From Galeruca laticollis (Eukaryota; Arthropoda; Insecta; Coleoptera; Chrysomelidae), in contig OY998175.1 in assembly GCA_963921935.1 (NCBI GenBank), positions 229,360,122-229,424,121 of the forward strand: DNA of 64,000 bases, in the 5' to 3' direction. The position numbers and the translations under genes were made by a program. Below, piece by piece: positions 21,498-32,665 of the stretch. Numbering within the stretch: position 1 is the first letter of the stretch; each line of letters starts with the position of its first letter. The notes beneath the pieces are model-generated. The model made no database searches. It had not been told where the DNA came from and worked only from the letters and a program-made list of their open reading frames with translations.

Positions 21498-22672
21498 TTA
21501 ATATAGTTACGGGGTCTTCTTAAAGCATTTTTCGTTTTTAATCGATATTATTTGATTGAAAAATATTGAAACGTGTGGAATTGTATGAAATATGTATTGA
21601 AATTACTAATTCCTTATTTTTATGATCGTTGGCAGTGTGTCAAGATAACTATAGATGGCAAATGTTCCTTTTCAAGATATCCATTGAAATATATTGTGAG
21701 AGGATTTTACATATTGAAAACTTTTTAGGGCTTTCTTTTCCAATACCTGAAACAATCTCCAATAATTGAATTAGACATTTTTAATAATGAAAATTCTCCT
21801 GCATAAATATTTGCACCAATTTGTTCAGGAGCAATTTATGAAAATTCAGATTTGTATGTTGATATTATGTGGAAACGATGGATGTTTGATTCAATCAGTT
21901 TTTGGTCATGCTATATAAATACTAAATAACCTACAATAACATTTACAATGGAATTAGAACAGAATATGTTCATGGTCTTTCAGAAAAAATGTACCTGTAT
22001 TTTGTTAGAAATGAGTAGACATTTGGATATCTCCATTGAAAACCGAATTGGCATTGGGAAATTTCAAGGTACAGTGAATTAACCTCTCAGTGTGTTTACC
22101 AATGTCAATTTGACAGATTTTGAAAGAAAAACAGCAATTCTTAGGATACTTAAAGTTTATCCGATGAATGAGTCTGATGTAGACTCCTAAACGTTCAACA
22201 ACTTCTTAATTTCAAGTTTTGTTTATTTATTGTTGGCAACATTTTTTACCCAAATTGCTCCTAACAAATTGATATACAAATTTACGTAGAATCATTTTCA
22301 TTAAAGAACATTTTGTAATTCAAGTATTTAAGTTTCTTTCAGATATTGCGACAGGATGCCCTACAAACTTTCACGTCTCTTCAAGTTGAAGTATGAAATA
22401 GTTTGATGTATAGCAGGGTAGCATATTTGGAGTATTATTATTCAATGATAAGTGATATGTGTGATGTAGCAGATACAGTGTTGACCAATATCGTGGATGA
22501 TGCTAATTTTTAATAGCGACACAATCCAACACAGGTTGTTGCCAAGTAGTTCAAGGAAAACGACATAAAAATAATAAACAAAAAATATTTATTCTCGAAA
22601 AATCTCAACGAAACCCATCAGTAATAGAAATACAAAAAATACTAAAAATTATTGACAGTTGTTTAAATAAAA
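21498..22672. other. spacer without a recognised gene
   Basis: No frame above 60 codons. Two short plus-strand stretches have coding-like composition: 21949-22083 (MELEQNMFMVFQ... to a stop) and 22106-22188 (VNLTDFERKTAILRILKVYP to a stop). I cannot assign them to a family. The right edge (22673-22676, ACGT) is the target duplication of the solo LTR. Confidence 0.4.
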
Positions 22673-23552
22673 ACGTTGTGACGCCTTTTTCCTTGGCTCC
22701 TTACGCGGCTCTTGCCACCTCAGCACGTCACTTTGGACACCCTCGATCCAACACGTTCGGAATTAGTACTCGGGCGCCAGATTTTTATCGTGGTTATCTC
22801 CACGCCCCCCTGACTTTACTCGTCAGGAGTTCCAGATAGCCTCAGATGGAGGTACGGACGGTTCCAGGGGTCTAATTGTATCTCATCCGGCAGGATTGTA
22901 TCCAGAAACTCAGAAACTTCCTCACTGGTCCTAAAATGAAAGTTATTCTCCTGGCCTACACTACGGATAATCTAAATTCGTGCAGTAAAACAAATACTCT
23001 ACCATAGGATTATTTTAGTCTATAGTAGGTCAGTAAAACACAGAGGTTCGGTTAGGTTATATTACAACAATGTCTTTATTCAACAATAAATACAGGCTCT
23101 GTAACTACTCAGATCGTTATCTACATACAAAAAAAACCTTATCATACATAAAAGTAACCCATACTCTGGTATCCCCAGAAAAGCAGAGAAATGTTAGCGA
23201 ATTATATACATTTAACATGCGGTCATTAGAGACGAAGCGGGCAGGATATAAGCGAGAGAGTTTTTATCAGCAAAAGCAATGTTTACTATAAAAGCATTAA
23301 AAGCAAGCTCCTATTTCACGGGTTTTTTCAATATACAGGATAATAAATTAAAATAAATTGATAAAACGGAGTCTACATTGATGCTAGCAAACTGTCCAAT
23401 CACTTTCGATGCACCCGGTATGTAGAATAAATGTGAGTATTGAGTACACGATGCTTCTAGAGATCGGGAAAGGAAATACGAAGAAGGGTTCGGTTCTTGA
23501 ATAAAACTGTCGAAAGCTCGGGCCAAGTGGTGGGACCACTTTCGGGAATTTT

Positions 23553-24105
23553 AGGGAATCGGGACGGGATACTGGCGGTTGAGATCCGGGAATTAAAATA
23601 TCAAGGAGCCCTGGCTAGACACCTGGAAGTCCTCAAGATTTCAATTCGAACGGAATTTACGACTTCTAATTAAAATATCAAAAGAGCCCTGGCTAGACAC
23701 CTGGAAGTCTTCGATATTTCAACCGAAACGCAAATTAGGGAATCGGGACGGGATACTGACGGTTGAAATCTGGGAATTAAAATATCAAGGAGCCCTGGCT
23801 AGACACCTGGAAGTCCTCAAGATTTCAATTTGAACGGAATATACGCCTTCTAATTGAAATATCAAAAGAGCCCTGGCTAGACACCTGGAAGTCTTCGATA
23901 TTTCCACCGAAACGCAAATTAGGGAATCGGGACGGGATACTGACGGTTGAGATCCGGGAATTAAAATATCAAGGAGCCCTGGCTCGACACCTGGAAGTCC
24001 TCAAGATTCCAATTCGAACGGAATTTACGCCTTCTAATTAAATTACCAGAAGAGCCCTGGCTAGACACCTGGAAGTCTTCGATATTTCAACCGAAACGCA
24101 AATTA
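23553..24105. repeat. 184-bp minisatellite made of two related halves
   Basis: GGGAATCGGGACGGGATACT recurs at 23553, 23738 and 23922 (period about 184 bp, three units). Each unit holds two about 92-bp halves that share GAGCCCTGGCTAGACACCTG but differ in tails (AAGTCCTCAAGATTTC against AAGTCTTCGATATTTC). Lies within the putative LTR. Confidence 0.9.
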
Positions 24106-24154
24106 ACACTCAATAAAATATTGTCGAGATTTTAAATGTACTGTTTCTCGTTAT

Positions 24155-24520
24155 ATTTTTGATATATCACAAAACCATTAACGCTTGCAGTAAAAATGAA
24201 ATGTCTAATATTCAAATAAATTCAAAATAGAAATTCAAATACCTATTCAAAAGATACTTTTATTACAATTTTCAAATATTCTCACCTTCACAGTTATCGC
24301 TTCAACATTTTTATTTAAAAAAAAATGGGGAAAAAATTACTCAAAACATTCAAAAGAAACGGAGAACAGTTCGATTTCTGCTATATCACAAAATCACTAA
24401 TGCTTATAGTAAAATGATATATCTAATATTCGAATAAATTCAAATATCTATTGAAAAGGCCATTTATGTTATAATTTCAAATATTCTTACCTTCACAGTT
24501 ATCGCTTCAACTTTTGTTAA
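24155..24520. repeat. tandem duplication, about 217-bp period
   Basis: TATATCACAAAACCATTAAC near 24163 and TATATCACAAAATCACTAAT near 24380 begin two diverged copies, each ending in CTTCACAGTTATCGCTTCAA. Internal to the putative LTR. Confidence 0.75.
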
Positions 24521-24966
24521 AACTAAAAAAAAATGCTTAAAAACAACTACAAGAAACGGTTAACAAATTGAATGAATGCTTACAGTCGGAGCGTTGTTCT
24601 AATGCTGGCGGTCGGAACTCGGGACTCGACACAACTCTTCTCTTTTGACTATCTACGCTAGCACCTACCAGGTTTCAAACTGCTTTCCCATTCTCTCTGC
24701 TAGTTCCTTACTCTGTATTCCGCGGTAGGGGTAAACATAAATTCTACCATCGGATCGCGGTCAAAATTTGAAATTTTTAAATAAAAATCCGGAATGAATA
24801 TTTTATGTCAAAGTGATTTCTACATATATAACGGGTTATAAATAATATTAAAAGTAAATTCGGAACTTAAAATCATTAATAACTAGAAAGAAACTTCGTT
24901 ACATCTGGAATGAATATTTCATATCGAAGTAATTTCCACATATATAACGGGTTATAAATAATATTA

Positions 24967-25821
24967 CATAAAAGAAGCACTGGAAAATCAAAAAAGAACG
25001 GGAGTGAAAGTTAATGGGAAGGTTATAAACAACATCAGATACGCGGATGACACAGTACTAATAGCAGAAACCCTAGAAGAACTGCAAAGGCTAATAGACC
25101 TAGTAGTACGGATCAGCGAAGAAAGGGGGCTCACACTTAACACCAAAAAGCCTAAATTCATGACAATCACAAAACACCAACAACAGCGAGAAACATTATG
25201 GAACAAAGGGGAGCCAATGGAGAAGGTCCGCAAATACAAGTACTTGGGAACAACTGTAAATGACAATAATTATTACTCACAAGAAATATGATAAAGAATC
25301 GGAAAGGCTAGAACAGTGTTTAATAAAATGAGGAATGCATTAACCAGAACAGATCTTAGTCAAAATCTTAAAATCAGAATGCTTGAATGCTACATATTTC
25401 CAGTACTATTATATGGAATGGAAACCTGGACGCTTAAGAAGTGCGACACTGACCGGCTGGAAGCATTCGAGATGTGGGCATATCTAAGAATCCTCAGAAT
25501 AAGCTGGGTGAGCAGAACAACGAACAAGGAGGTATTGAGAAGAATGGGAAAGGAGAAGGAAATAATCAACACAATCAAAATCAGAAAATTGCAATATCTG
25601 GGCCACGTGATGAGAGGGGAGAGGTATACACTGTTGCAAACTATTAGACAAGGAAAAATACAGGGTAAAAGAAGTATAGGAAGAAGACGCATCTCCTGGC
25701 TGAACAACCTAAGGCAGTGGTACAACAGTTGCTCTGTTGATTTGTTCAGATCCGCAGCAAAGATAAAAATCGCCATGATGATAGCCAACCTTCTTAAAGG
25801 AGACGGCACGTAAAGAAGAAG
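24967..25821 (+). mobile_element. 5'-truncated RTE-like LINE inserted in the LTR
   Basis: The plus strand encodes the end of a reverse transcriptase with the catalytic motif RYADDTVLIA (near 25035), then YKYLGTTVNDN. Two consecutive stops follow (TGA TAA, 25289-25294), then in the same frame FPVLLYGMETWTLKKCDTD, KLQYLGHVMRGERY and GRRRISWLNNLRQW to 25813. The 3' end is GAAGAAGAA, as in the LINE at 41706-42387. The LTR sequence ...AATAATATTA / AAAAGTAAATTCGG resumes across it, matching an uninterrupted tandem copy about 115 bp to the left. Confidence 0.88.
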
Positions 25822-25879
25822 AAAAGTAAATTCGGAAACTTAAAATAGTTAGTAACGAAAAAACACTTCGTTACAACGT

Positions 25880-27140
25880 GTAAAAACAAAACGGTCTTAA
25901 GATCTCATGTTGAACTCTTTTCTTGAAAATTTGTATAGACTCACTATCTTTACTCGGTCTGATCTTGACAGTTTTAATGGTTGACATCCAAGAATTTGAA
26001 TTGGACCATAAAAAATTTGGTCTTCTCCAACTTCTTATCGTCCTGCTTAGGCCATACAAAATCTTCCTACTCTTCTTTCAGAAATTTAAGTTTTATTTTA
26101 CGTTTATTTTCTTTTTTTTTCATTGATGGTGTACGAATTTGAATTAACACTCAAATTCCTACTGTAAATTCTTACTTTGTCTTCACCCTGTATATCATAA
26201 TTTATATATTCCGTATATATCATAAAATAAAAATATGATTCTTCCCACATATTTAATATGTATTTAACCATACAAAACCCATTTCACATTTCTTTCCATA
26301 TGAAAACCACAGATAACTACATAACAATTTCTGTTGTCCACAAAAATACATCGGCTGAGTTTTCAACAGTCGTATGACAGTTTCATTTAAATCCCTATTC
26401 CCCATTGGCTACATCCTCACATAATTCTCCATGTTACCAACCACTTTGAACGACCTATAAAATATCCATATAAACCCATTTTTCACTTACTTATTAATCA
26501 TCATTCATAAATAACGTTAATCAAGTTACAAAAAAGCATTCGAAATCAAAAGTCACATCTTGTCATGAATTTATCACGAAAAAGTAAAAATATATCAATT
26601 GCATCTTACCATAAGCAGTTGTGATATTCTTAGTTGTGACGCAATATGAACAAAACTGTAAAATAATGCAAATATAGAAAAAGTGCATGTGATCATCGAA
26701 TTTCATTTAATATAATAACCAACTCATATACATGTAAAAGCAGTCATTACCGTGATATACGGTTGGTTTTTCAGAGCCCATTAAACATACAAGTAAATAC
26801 GACTTCCCGCATTTTGCTGTCCCATTAATAAAAATGAGAACGCAAAACAGATGGTCTTACCTATGTACCACCCTGTATCGTACATAACAGCATAATATTT
26901 TTTCATTTCAATTTTTGTTTCTTTTTCATCCTTTAAATTTTCTGTACTTTCACATTCATCGGAAGAATCTTCAAATGAAATTTCTGACTATTTTTTTTTC
27001 AGATTCATATACCGGAATTTTTAGATATGAACATATGGATGTATACTGCTAGTATGCTTAATTTAACATTATTCCCAAAATTTTCGTGTTGATTTCTCGA
27101 TGATAATACATATTTTTTTTACGAATCCGCATCAGCCTCA
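25880..27140. other. AT-rich spacer, nothing recognised
   Basis: Between the putative solo LTR and the 3' end of the next LINE. Short frames only; no repeat boundary, gene or RNA feature that I can support. Confidence 0.5.
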
Positions 27141-30100
27141 AGGGCTATTAGCGGTCTGTAGCTATATATTATGTTTGTTTAACATTATGAATAGATATTG
27201 ACATGACACATGTTTGTTTAAAGTACATTTTAAATTTTATGGTAAAAGTTTGCGATTTGCAGATTTTTAATAAGGTTTTTCACATTACTGCTGTTGTTTA
27301 AAGTATTTTCCAGAGATTCACTTATGTTGCATGCTAGTCTGTTGGTATGATATAGCGGACACTCGACCAAAAAACGTTTCACTGTTAACGGCTGCTCACA
27401 AATAACACATTCTGGTCTTGGTGTTCGGGAAAGTAAGTACTCATGAGTAGCTCGAGTATGACCTAGACGTAACCTTGTGATGATGATTTGATGTCTTCGA
27501 TTTTCGGTAAAAGTTAGCCAGGGTGTTATGTAAGGTTTGATTTCTCTAAGTTTTGCGTGTGAACTCCTCCATGTGTCATTCCATTTTTGTTTTGCTTTAT
27601 TGCGAATAAATGTTTTTACATCGGTGTATAAGGGCTTAATGATTGGTATGGTATTAAGTAGTGCTGCTTTTTTGGCGAGTTGATCGGCCATCTCATTACC
27701 TTTTATGCCTATGTGTGCAGGAACTCACAGGAAATGTATGTTTTTTCCTATCGATTGAAGATGATGAATTTCTTGTTTGATCATCAGTACGAGGAAATTT
27801 TTCGAATAGGTGCTTCTCAATAATTTCAAGGAGTTTAAAGAGTCTGTAAGTATAACTGTCTTTTCGTAGTTCGATGTTGTTACGTACTTTACTGCTTCTA
27901 GTATTGCATAAAGTTCTCCTGTTAGAATTGTTGCATATTATGAAAGTTTGAATTGTACATTGTAGGAGTTACAATGGCTGCGCCTAGTCCGTCATTTTGT
28001 TTGGATGCGTCAGTGTATATTTCGGTATAATTGGGATATTTTTGGATGGTCTCGTTAAAATGTTGGATGAGGGTTTGTATACTAGTGCTTTGTTTGTAAA
28101 AACATGAAAGATGAGTGTTTATATGTGGTGGCTTAATTTGCCAGGGTGGAGTGAAGTTATAAGTTTCGATTTTTAAAGAAGATATGTTGGATATATTAAG
28201 ACTGTTTTTATAGTGCTGGATTCTTACGTAAAATGGCTCAGTTTGAATATTAGGTGAGACTGGATTTACGTTTTTATTAAATGTGTGATGGTGGGTTAAA
28301 ATAAGAGGATTAGCTGTTATTTTTGAGGCATATGAGAGACTTAGGATTTGTCTTCTAAGTTCTAGTGGGGCTTCTCCGGCTTCACAGTATAGACTGTCTA
28401 CTGGTGTGGTTCTGTAGGCTCCTAGGATAATGCGTAGTGCTGTATTGTTTAATATGTCTAATTGTTTGAGTATTGTAACTTTTGCTGATGCATAAGCAAT
28501 ACAGCCATAATCAATTTTTGATCTGACAAGTGTTTGATAGATGTTTAAGAGTAATCTGCCATCGGCTCCCCAATGTTTGTTTGATAGACATTTCAATAAA
28601 TTAATTCCTTTTTGACAGTCTTTAATTAGTTGTGTTATGTGGGCTTTCCAATTTAGTTTCTCATCGAATATAAGTCCTAGGTATTTTATCTTATTGGTGT
28701 ACTTGAGAGTAGTATTGTAGATTTCCATATGAGGTTTGTGGTTAATTGGTTGTTTTGAGAATATTATGCACCGTGACTTGCTAGGCGAGAAATGAAAACC
28801 TGTCGCTCTTGACCATTTTTCCATCGTTTTTGAAGTATCGTTGCACATGCAGATAATGTCCTGCTTTTTACATAAAAGATCACGTCATCCGCATACATTC
28901 GGATCTGTATTGGTTTTTCTATATCTCTAGTTATATCGTTCATGGCTAGGAGAAATAAAGTTGGACTAATAATTGATCCTTGGGGTGTTCCATTTTCTTG
29001 TTTTTGGATAGAAGAAGTTGTCCCATTGACTCTAACCTGAAATGTTCTGTCACATAAAAAGTTCTGTATGAAAGCTAGAATGTTACCTTGATATCCTAGG
29101 TTGCTTAGCTTTGATAGTATGTTGTGTTTCCAAGTTGTTTCGAAAGCTTTATTTACATCAAAATAGATGGCCATGCAGTGTTCTTTATTTGAGAATGCTT
29201 CTTTAATATGACTTTCTAAATCAATTTTGTTGTCTAATGTTGATCTATTTGGTCTAAATCCTGATTGCTCCGGAGTCAGATGTCCTTTGCTTTCTAGGTC
29301 CCAAAGAAGTCTTTTATTTATTATTTTTTCGAGCAGTTTGCATAGGGCGCTAATTAAAGAAATGGGTCTATAAGAATCTGCTAGAAGGGGTGATTTAGAA
29401 GGTTTTAAGATGGGTATTGTGATTGCCTTTCTCCACGTGTTAGGATATCGACGTTGGCTCCAGACAATGTTGTATATTTGCAAGAGCTGATGTTTCGCAG
29501 ATGAAGGCAGGTTTTTAAAAAATATGGGCGGGATATCATCGGGTCCAGGAGATGTGTTCTTAAGTTCGTGGAGTGCATCGTTGAATTCGTGTAGGCTAAT
29601 AGGCGTGTTAATAGGGTCTGCGTTTTCATGTATCATAATGATGTTCTTTTCATGCTTCTGCTTAAATGCTAGGAAGTCTGGGTCGTAGTTATCATTTTTA
29701 GAATGGAGACAATAAGCGTTTGCGAGTTCTTCAGCTATATCATTGTTATCTGTTATCATACTTAAATCGTTTTTTTGTAAGGCTGCAATTTCCATATGTG
29801 AGCTTTTACCTGCTATGCTCTTTATTTTTTTCCAGACATTTGTTATTGGTGTTGAACTATTGATTTTCTGAACGTATTGATGCCAATATTTTCTTTTATT
29901 GTGTTTGATGGTTAGTCTAGCAAACGCTCGCTTCTTTTTGTATTCTATACAGTTCTCAGGAGTCTTATATCTTTTATATTTATTTAAGGATTGTTTACTT
30001 GCTTTTATTGCTGATTCACATTCTTCGTTCCACCATGGTACTGCATTGTACTTTTTTATATGCGCTGTCTTACCAATAGCGTGGTATGCTGCATCTATTA

Positions 30101-30625
30101 TTATTTTGTTAAAGTCTTCTACTGTAGCCGTAATATCATCTTATAGTTTTGCCAGATGAATATTGTCGTCAATGTGTAGTGAGAAATCAGTCCAATTTGC
30201 TTTAGTTAGTCTCCAACGTTGTAAGGGTATTGTATCGTGAGAACGTTTAATGGTTTTGGGAATTGTTATTGGGAAGTGATCGCTGTCATATAAGTCTTTA
30301 TTAATTCACCAAGAGAGTTGGGGTAGAAGATTAGGTGTGCATATACTGAGATCAATTGCTGAAGAAATGCCCGCTGTTATGTTGAATCTGGTGCCACTGC
30401 CGTCATTCAATATAGCTAAGTTAGCGCAGTTGAATGTCTCATATAGTTGCTTTCCTCTTGAATCGTTTGACCTGGATCTCCAAGAAATGTTGTGCCCGTT
30501 GAAATCGCCTATAATTAGCCTGGGAGAAGGGATTTGTTTAAATAACGCATCCAGTTCCTTGGGATCTGCATGTATGTTAGGCGGGAGGTATAAGTTGCAA
30601 TATATATTATATTGATTTGATGATT
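27141..30625 (-). mobile_element. non-LTR retrotransposon with RNase H domain, 5'-truncated
   Basis: The minus strand carries, in order, the end of an endonuclease domain (about 30625-30340), reverse transcriptase (29795-28300), RNase H (from 28010 to about 27650) and a C-terminal Cys/His region (27691-27230). The presence of RNase H places it in the I/R1/LOA-type group. The start inside the endonuclease domain is normal 5' truncation. The 3' UTR runs to about 27140. Confidence 0.85.
27230..30625 (-). pseudogene. EN-RT-RNase H polyprotein, several frame changes
   Basis: Endonuclease: RLIIGDFNGHNISWRSRS with the catalytic Asp, then GISSAIDLSICTPNL. RT: NTSPGPDDIPPIFFKNLP, YRPISLISALCKLLEK, GFRPNRSTLDN, AIYFDVNKAFETTW, NGTPQGSIISPTLFLLAM and IRMYADDVIFYV (catalytic YADD). 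A frame change near 28830 leads to FSPSKSRCIIFSKQ and SKIDYGCIAY. RNase H begins TEIYTDASKQNDGLGAAIV, is interrupted near 27920-27700, and resumes at MADQLAKKAALLN. The C-terminal CVICEQPL...ECPLYH is a zinc-binding motif of such LINEs. Upstream frames (29800-30330) are broken. The enzyme would copy its own RNA into nicked target DNA. Confidence 0.85.
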
Positions 30626-31087
30626 TCGCTCAGACATACGAGAAAATTATCATGGTTTATTTTATACCCTCAAAATTGAGTACGAAAATCATACAAACAC
30701 CTGAATAATGAACAGCGTGTGTTCTCGTATGGCAATTCAGACGAAAAAAATACAGGGTATTAACGTTTTTTTTTCAAAATAAGTTTTTTTGATATTTGAA
30801 AATGGTGTTTTTTTTAAAATTCGGCAGGGATTTTTCTAGTGAAAGGGCGCAAACCAGGGCTCACGTCAGACAATTCGTCCAGATTCAGAAATTTCGTTAT
30901 CTTCTTTCATTTTCAAGATAAAAGGGAGGGAGATATAACGAAAAATCGGTAACAACGATGTAGCTACTAACTGTATCCTTCTAGGCATGTGTACATGTGT
31001 TTAAGAGATCTATGAAATCTCGCTTCGCGTAGGTATAAATTAACATCAGACAGTTTGCGTATGCAAAAATGATACTCAAATTGACTT
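30626..31087. other. spacer, nothing recognised
   Basis: AT-rich DNA upstream of the LINE, no frame or repeat boundary identified. Confidence 0.45.
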
Positions 31088-31156
31088 AAATCTCCTCGGA
31101 TCTCCTCGTATCTCCCTGGATCTCCTCCCACTAGAAGTACAAAATCTCCTCGATAT
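31088..31156. repeat. second CTCCTCGGA minisatellite block
   Basis: ATCTCCTCGGATCTCCTCGT, ATCTCCCTGGATCTCCTCCC and a separated ATCTCCTCGAT form a short array with the same word as 21358-21497. Confidence 0.7.
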
Positions 31157-31934
31157 AAACATATACACCAAGAATGCGCGGTTTAAAGTTTATGTTTTGC
31201 TCTTTTCATCAATATAGAAATATGTCTTACATACATAAATATATTAATTTTAAGTTTCTGAAATAAAAGTGTTTTTTGGACCACATATTATCGTGTCTTC
31301 AATTCAACTAAACTGAACTGAAAACGGAAGTTACTATATTTTATTTTTACATCTCCCCTGGTATATACAGTTTTTTATTAATTTTGATTTCTGTCTGCGT
31401 TAAACCTACAACAAAACACTATAACTTGTCGTCAGCGGAAGCTTATGAATGAATGCAGAATCGTCGAGAATAAAAAACTGATAACCTATGGGGTCAAATC
31501 AACTATTTATTTTTATTTTTTTTATTTGCAGAATAATACAATGAAACGTTCAGTATATTGTTATTGCCTTAAATTATATTATTAGAAGCAGAAAAATATG
31601 CGAAATGAATCGTAAACTTAAGTTCAAGGATTAAATATTTAAACATGAGATTATCTTTGTTTATAAGCGATTCTTTTTTTAAATGTAAACGATATCGGGA
31701 CGACTACGAGGGTCGTTTATTGTTTACAAATAATTGTTTTTGTTACATTTATTGCGAGTTTGTGTCACTTTTATTGAAGAAGCACACACATCCGCCGCCT
31801 CTGCCAGAATGCATCTTCAAAGAACGATGCATTACGGAAAGAACATACCACCACCCCCCCGATGGGAACCTTAGTCGTCGATGTTGATGACTCCATCATT
31901 CTACTTCCATGGGTTTTTGTGTTTGGTTGTCATC
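31157..31934. other. spacer, no supported gene
   Basis: An 80-codon plus frame at 31645-31887 shows no family resemblance and has the composition of chance. Nothing else recognised. Confidence 0.4.
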
Positions 31935-32099
31935 AGGTCTATTCCAACCGACACGAAAACCGTACAATGTACGATAAAAATCCAGTTGACCTGCTGATTA
32001 GTGAATTTGATGTCAAACACTTATTATATTCACTAATCAGCAGGTGAACTGGATTTGTATCGTACATTGTACGGTTTTCCTGTCAGTTGGAACAGACCT
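31935..32099. mobile_element. 165-bp fold-back MITE
   Basis: Two 72-bp arms (31935-32006 and 32028-32099) are nearly perfect inverted copies around a 21-bp loop. The outer ends read AGGTCTATTCC / GGAACAGACCT, and the arms include AAAACCGTACAATGTACGAT. ATC flanks both sides (31932-31934, 32100-32102), a possible 3-bp duplication. No coding capacity. Confidence 0.8.
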
Positions 32100-32614
32100 A
32101 TCTTTTTTTCTTCAGGGTAGCGCAGTGCACTTTAATCCCTTTTTGGCATCTTTTTCTCGTCGTTCGCATTGGGTGTGTGTGTTTCGCAGCCTCCAAAAAA
32201 GGCAAACTCTTAGCCGGCTTAACCCATTAGCGCCTAACGGTACCATATGGAACCGATAGTAAGCGGGGATGTTGGCTATTATCTATCGCCACTTACTGTC
32301 TCTACACAGTTTGTTTTTGTTCCAGCCCGGTTCTGTTGGTTCAGGTTACCTGTAAAAAAGCATATCCAGTTTATTTTTAAAGTTATTTATGTTTCTATTA
32401 GTGCTTGAAAAACGTGACTGAATGAATATTTGAAAAACATGGACATCACCTTTGTGTAAGTATTACTGTTAATGTATTTTTAATTTAGCTCAAATAACAA
32501 TCTGTATTTTAAAATATACATACATAATAGTTAACTGTCTCGACCCTTACTTCGTGGAATATGCTCATATTAGTGTTTTTAAATGAAACTCACGGTCTCT
32601 AGTTAATTAAGGAG

Positions 32615-32620
32615 ATGTTG

Positions 32621-32665
<45 letters not shown>

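Larger units (their letters stand above)
22677..25875 (-). mobile_element. probable long solo LTR (about 2.3 kb without a nested LINE)
   Basis: The segment starts TGTGACG (22677) and ends CGTTACA (25875), that is TG...CA termini with a 7-bp imperfect inverted repeat, and is flanked by ACGT on both sides (22673-22676 and 25876-25879). Minus orientation is suggested by GAATAAAGACATTGTTG (complement of about 23067-23083), a polyadenylation-like signal about 400 bp from the minus-strand 3' end. It contains a 184-bp minisatellite, two other tandem duplications and a LINE insertion (24967-25821). No gag-pol or second LTR is seen, hence solo LTR. Superfamily is not assignable; a 4-bp duplication fits Ty3/Gypsy-like integration. 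Confidence 0.6.

Noticed and set aside
22770..22779. Retroviral-type primer-binding site TGGCGCCCGA on the minus strand
   Set aside because: It would place an LTR boundary inside the segment whose TG...CA ends and ACGT duplication define a single unit. Only 10 bases match and the next bases do not continue a tRNA 3' end that I can identify.
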